DNA of 64,000 nt from Limosilactobacillus gastricus DSM 16045. GTDB taxonomy: Bacteria; Bacillota; Bacilli; Lactobacillales; Lactobacillaceae. The position numbers and the translations under genes are program-made. The notes under the pieces were generated by a model. The model made no database searches, had not been told where the DNA came from, and worked only from the letters and a program-made list of their open reading frames with translations. This document shows positions 63,979 through 64,000 of the stretch, piece by piece (the first letter of the stretch is position 1; each line of letters starts with the position of its first letter). Location of the stretch: assembly GCF_001434365.1 (NCBI RefSeq), contig NZ_AZFN01000005.1, forward strand, positions 28,031-92,030, written 5' to 3'.

Positions 63979-64000
63979 TGAACCCCCTAAGTTGGACAGA
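63979..64000 (+). mobile_element. Probable IS3-family terminal inverted repeat (edge of window)
   Basis: The window ends TGAACCCCCTAAGTTGGACA, resembling the TGxxCCCCxAAxGTTGGACA termini of IS3/IS150-type elements. No transposase is visible inside the window, so this is a tentative end. Confidence 0.6.

Overview
The window reads as a stretch of a Lactobacillaceae chromosome. The reasons are the Firmicutes-type GGAGG ribosome binding sites, a mevalonate-pathway HMG-CoA synthase, many lactobacillus-style transporters and LysR/PadR/XRE regulators, and strong Rho-independent terminators. Base composition looks moderate (about 40% G+C by eye). The genus cannot be fixed from the sequence alone. No rRNA, tRNA, CRISPR array or prophage was seen.

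Layout. 1-1.1 kb: the end of a DXS-like gene, rplS with its leader, and a small unknown protein. 1.1-6 kb: a membrane protein, a divergent ammonium-transporter homologue coupled to an FAD oxidoreductase, and a metal P-type ATPase behind a near-ideal PerR-type operator. 6-12.6 kb: an aminotransferase, a lipoprotein, a HesB-like protein, mvaS, and a serine operon (histidine phosphatase, serC, serA). 12.6-19.1 kb: a LysR regulator divergent from an NAD(P)-binding protein, an SDR and an acetyltransferase; then OsmC, a PadR/HAAS/DUF4097/PspC envelope operon, and a hydroxyacid dehydrogenase. 19.3-25 kb: an amino acid ABC transporter and cydDC. 25-32.8 kb: a nitroreductase, a solitary AbrB/MazE-like protein, a drug exporter, a polyprenyl synthase, an XRE regulator with menG and a Na+/H+ antiporter, and mscL. 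32.9-37.3 kb: a cysteine desulfurase, a KgtP-like 2-oxoglutarate permease and gdhA.

37.4-40.1 kb is the clearest foreign patch: two overlapping, very AT-rich genes of unknown function (a multi-pass membrane protein and a 697-residue soluble protein), sitting between the gdhA terminator and an asparaginase gene. This is the best candidate for an undescribed system. 40.2-49.8 kb is a run of redox genes (aldo/keto reductases, an SDR, a zinc dehydrogenase, CMD and cupin proteins), two LysR regulators and a DHA2 exporter; the CMD gene carries a frameshift. 50-57.2 kb is a surface and signalling block: a secreted Ser-rich protein with a cationic amphipathic tail, a Ser/Thr-rich membrane protein, an alpha/beta hydrolase, a two-component system, and a twin-ATPase ABC exporter whose permease has an in-frame TGA. 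57.3-63.9 kb is an alpha-glucoside utilisation cluster (MFS transporter, GH13, LacI, GH31) with two perfect LacI-type operators. The window ends inside what looks like the terminal repeat of an IS3-family element.

Functionally, gdhA, the KgtP-like permease, the aminotransferase, serA/serC, asparaginase and the Amt homologue point to nitrogen and 2-oxoglutarate metabolism. HepT-like synthase, MenG and CydDC point to a residual quinone/cytochrome bd capacity. Start codons were chosen by ribosome binding site spacing and, for mvaS, by catalytic-residue numbering.
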